Position numbers and translations under genes: made by a program. Source: an uncultured Planctomycetaceae bacterium (GTDB lineage Bacteria > Planctomycetota > Planctomycetia > Pirellulales > Pirellulaceae). From it: a stretch of 6,278 nt of DNA. Under the pieces are notes generated by a model. That model was given only the letters and a program-made list of their open reading frames with translations. It was not told the DNA's origin and searched no databases. The stretch covers positions 1 through 6,278 of the forward strand of contig CAIXSC010000961.1 in assembly GCA_903921945.1 (NCBI GenBank). The letters are read 5' to 3'. Each line of letters begins with the position of its first letter. Position 1 is the stretch's first letter. Positions 6,159 to 6,278 of the stretch are shown in pieces.

Positions 6159-6278
6159 CAGCCCAAGGAGTTTCCGAGCATTGTCGCGGGAGATTTTCCG
6201 CAGCACATCCCCGGGAAGTTCCAGTTGCTTTTCGAACAGTTCGAACTGGGGAACCGCTTGCGCTGGAGCCAGGAAGTC
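6153..6278 (-). CDS. Amidohydrolase-like protein (TIM-barrel metal-dependent hydrolase), C-terminal 41 residues only
   Basis: Read on the minus strand from the right edge, 41 codons end in TGA (complement of 6153-6155). The peptide begins DFLAPAQAVPQFELFEKQ and ends LPGDVLRKISRDNARKLLGLA. The closing pattern, LP-x-x-V-x-x-KI-x-x-x-NA-x-x-LLGL, is typical of the last helix of amidohydrolase-related proteins (PF04909, COG2159). In that family, D-F/Y after the eighth barrel strand often carries the metal- or catalytic-site Asp, and the first residue here (6276-6278) may be that Asp. The substrate cannot be told from this fragment. The gene is convergent with the giant protein gene and starts beyond the right edge. 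A longer minus-strand frame at 6005-6208 overlaps it in another phase and lacks protein-family character. Confidence 0.78.
   Translation of the reverse strand, partial: DFLAPAQAVPQFELFEKQLELPGDVLRKISRDNARKLLGLA

Noticed and set aside
6005..6208. 67-codon minus-strand frame at the right side
   Set aside because: It overlaps the amidohydrolase-like C-terminus in a different phase and runs into the heptamer array; the peptide has no recognisable character.

Overview
The window looks like a piece of a planctomycete chromosome (Planctomycetota, plausibly Pirellulales-like). Three things point there. The giant protein starts with a LEPR-XLL-type motif (LERRDLLAV, 111-137). It combines autotransporter-type beta-strand repeats with a PKD domain and RTX calcium-binding repeats, but has no outer-membrane barrel. 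After the RTX block it carries the tail usual for planctomycete RTX proteins. Base composition is GC-rich, about 60% by eye. No promoter, tRNA, rRNA, CRISPR array or insertion sequence was found.

Layout. Positions 3-5972 (+) are one very long reading frame, 1989 codons visible, open through the left edge. In order it holds: an Arg/Pro-rich N-terminus with the sorting-like motif (3-137); three homologous beta-solenoid modules (138-1640, 1641-3125, 3126-4454); an Ig/cadherin-like domain (4458-4742); a PKD-like domain (4743-5039); a pre-RTX domain (5040-5285); 14 RTX nonapeptides (5286-5690); and the tail (5691-5969). The stop codon runs directly into a short array of 7-base repeats (5971-6047). 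After a spacer with weak hairpins, the minus strand carries the last 41 codons of a convergent gene (6153-6278), whose C-terminus resembles metal-dependent amidohydrolases of the TIM-barrel type.

How the parts relate. The large protein is most likely exported and calcium-stabilised, at the cell surface or in the matrix. That is inferred from domain composition; no ligand or enzymatic site is visible. The amidohydrolase-like gene faces it tail to tail, so it is not in the same operon and no functional link is implied. I see no clear new system. The best items for a second look are the misleading in-window start of the giant gene, the threefold module with a shortened third copy, the heptamer array fused to the stop codon, and the small partial gene at the right edge.
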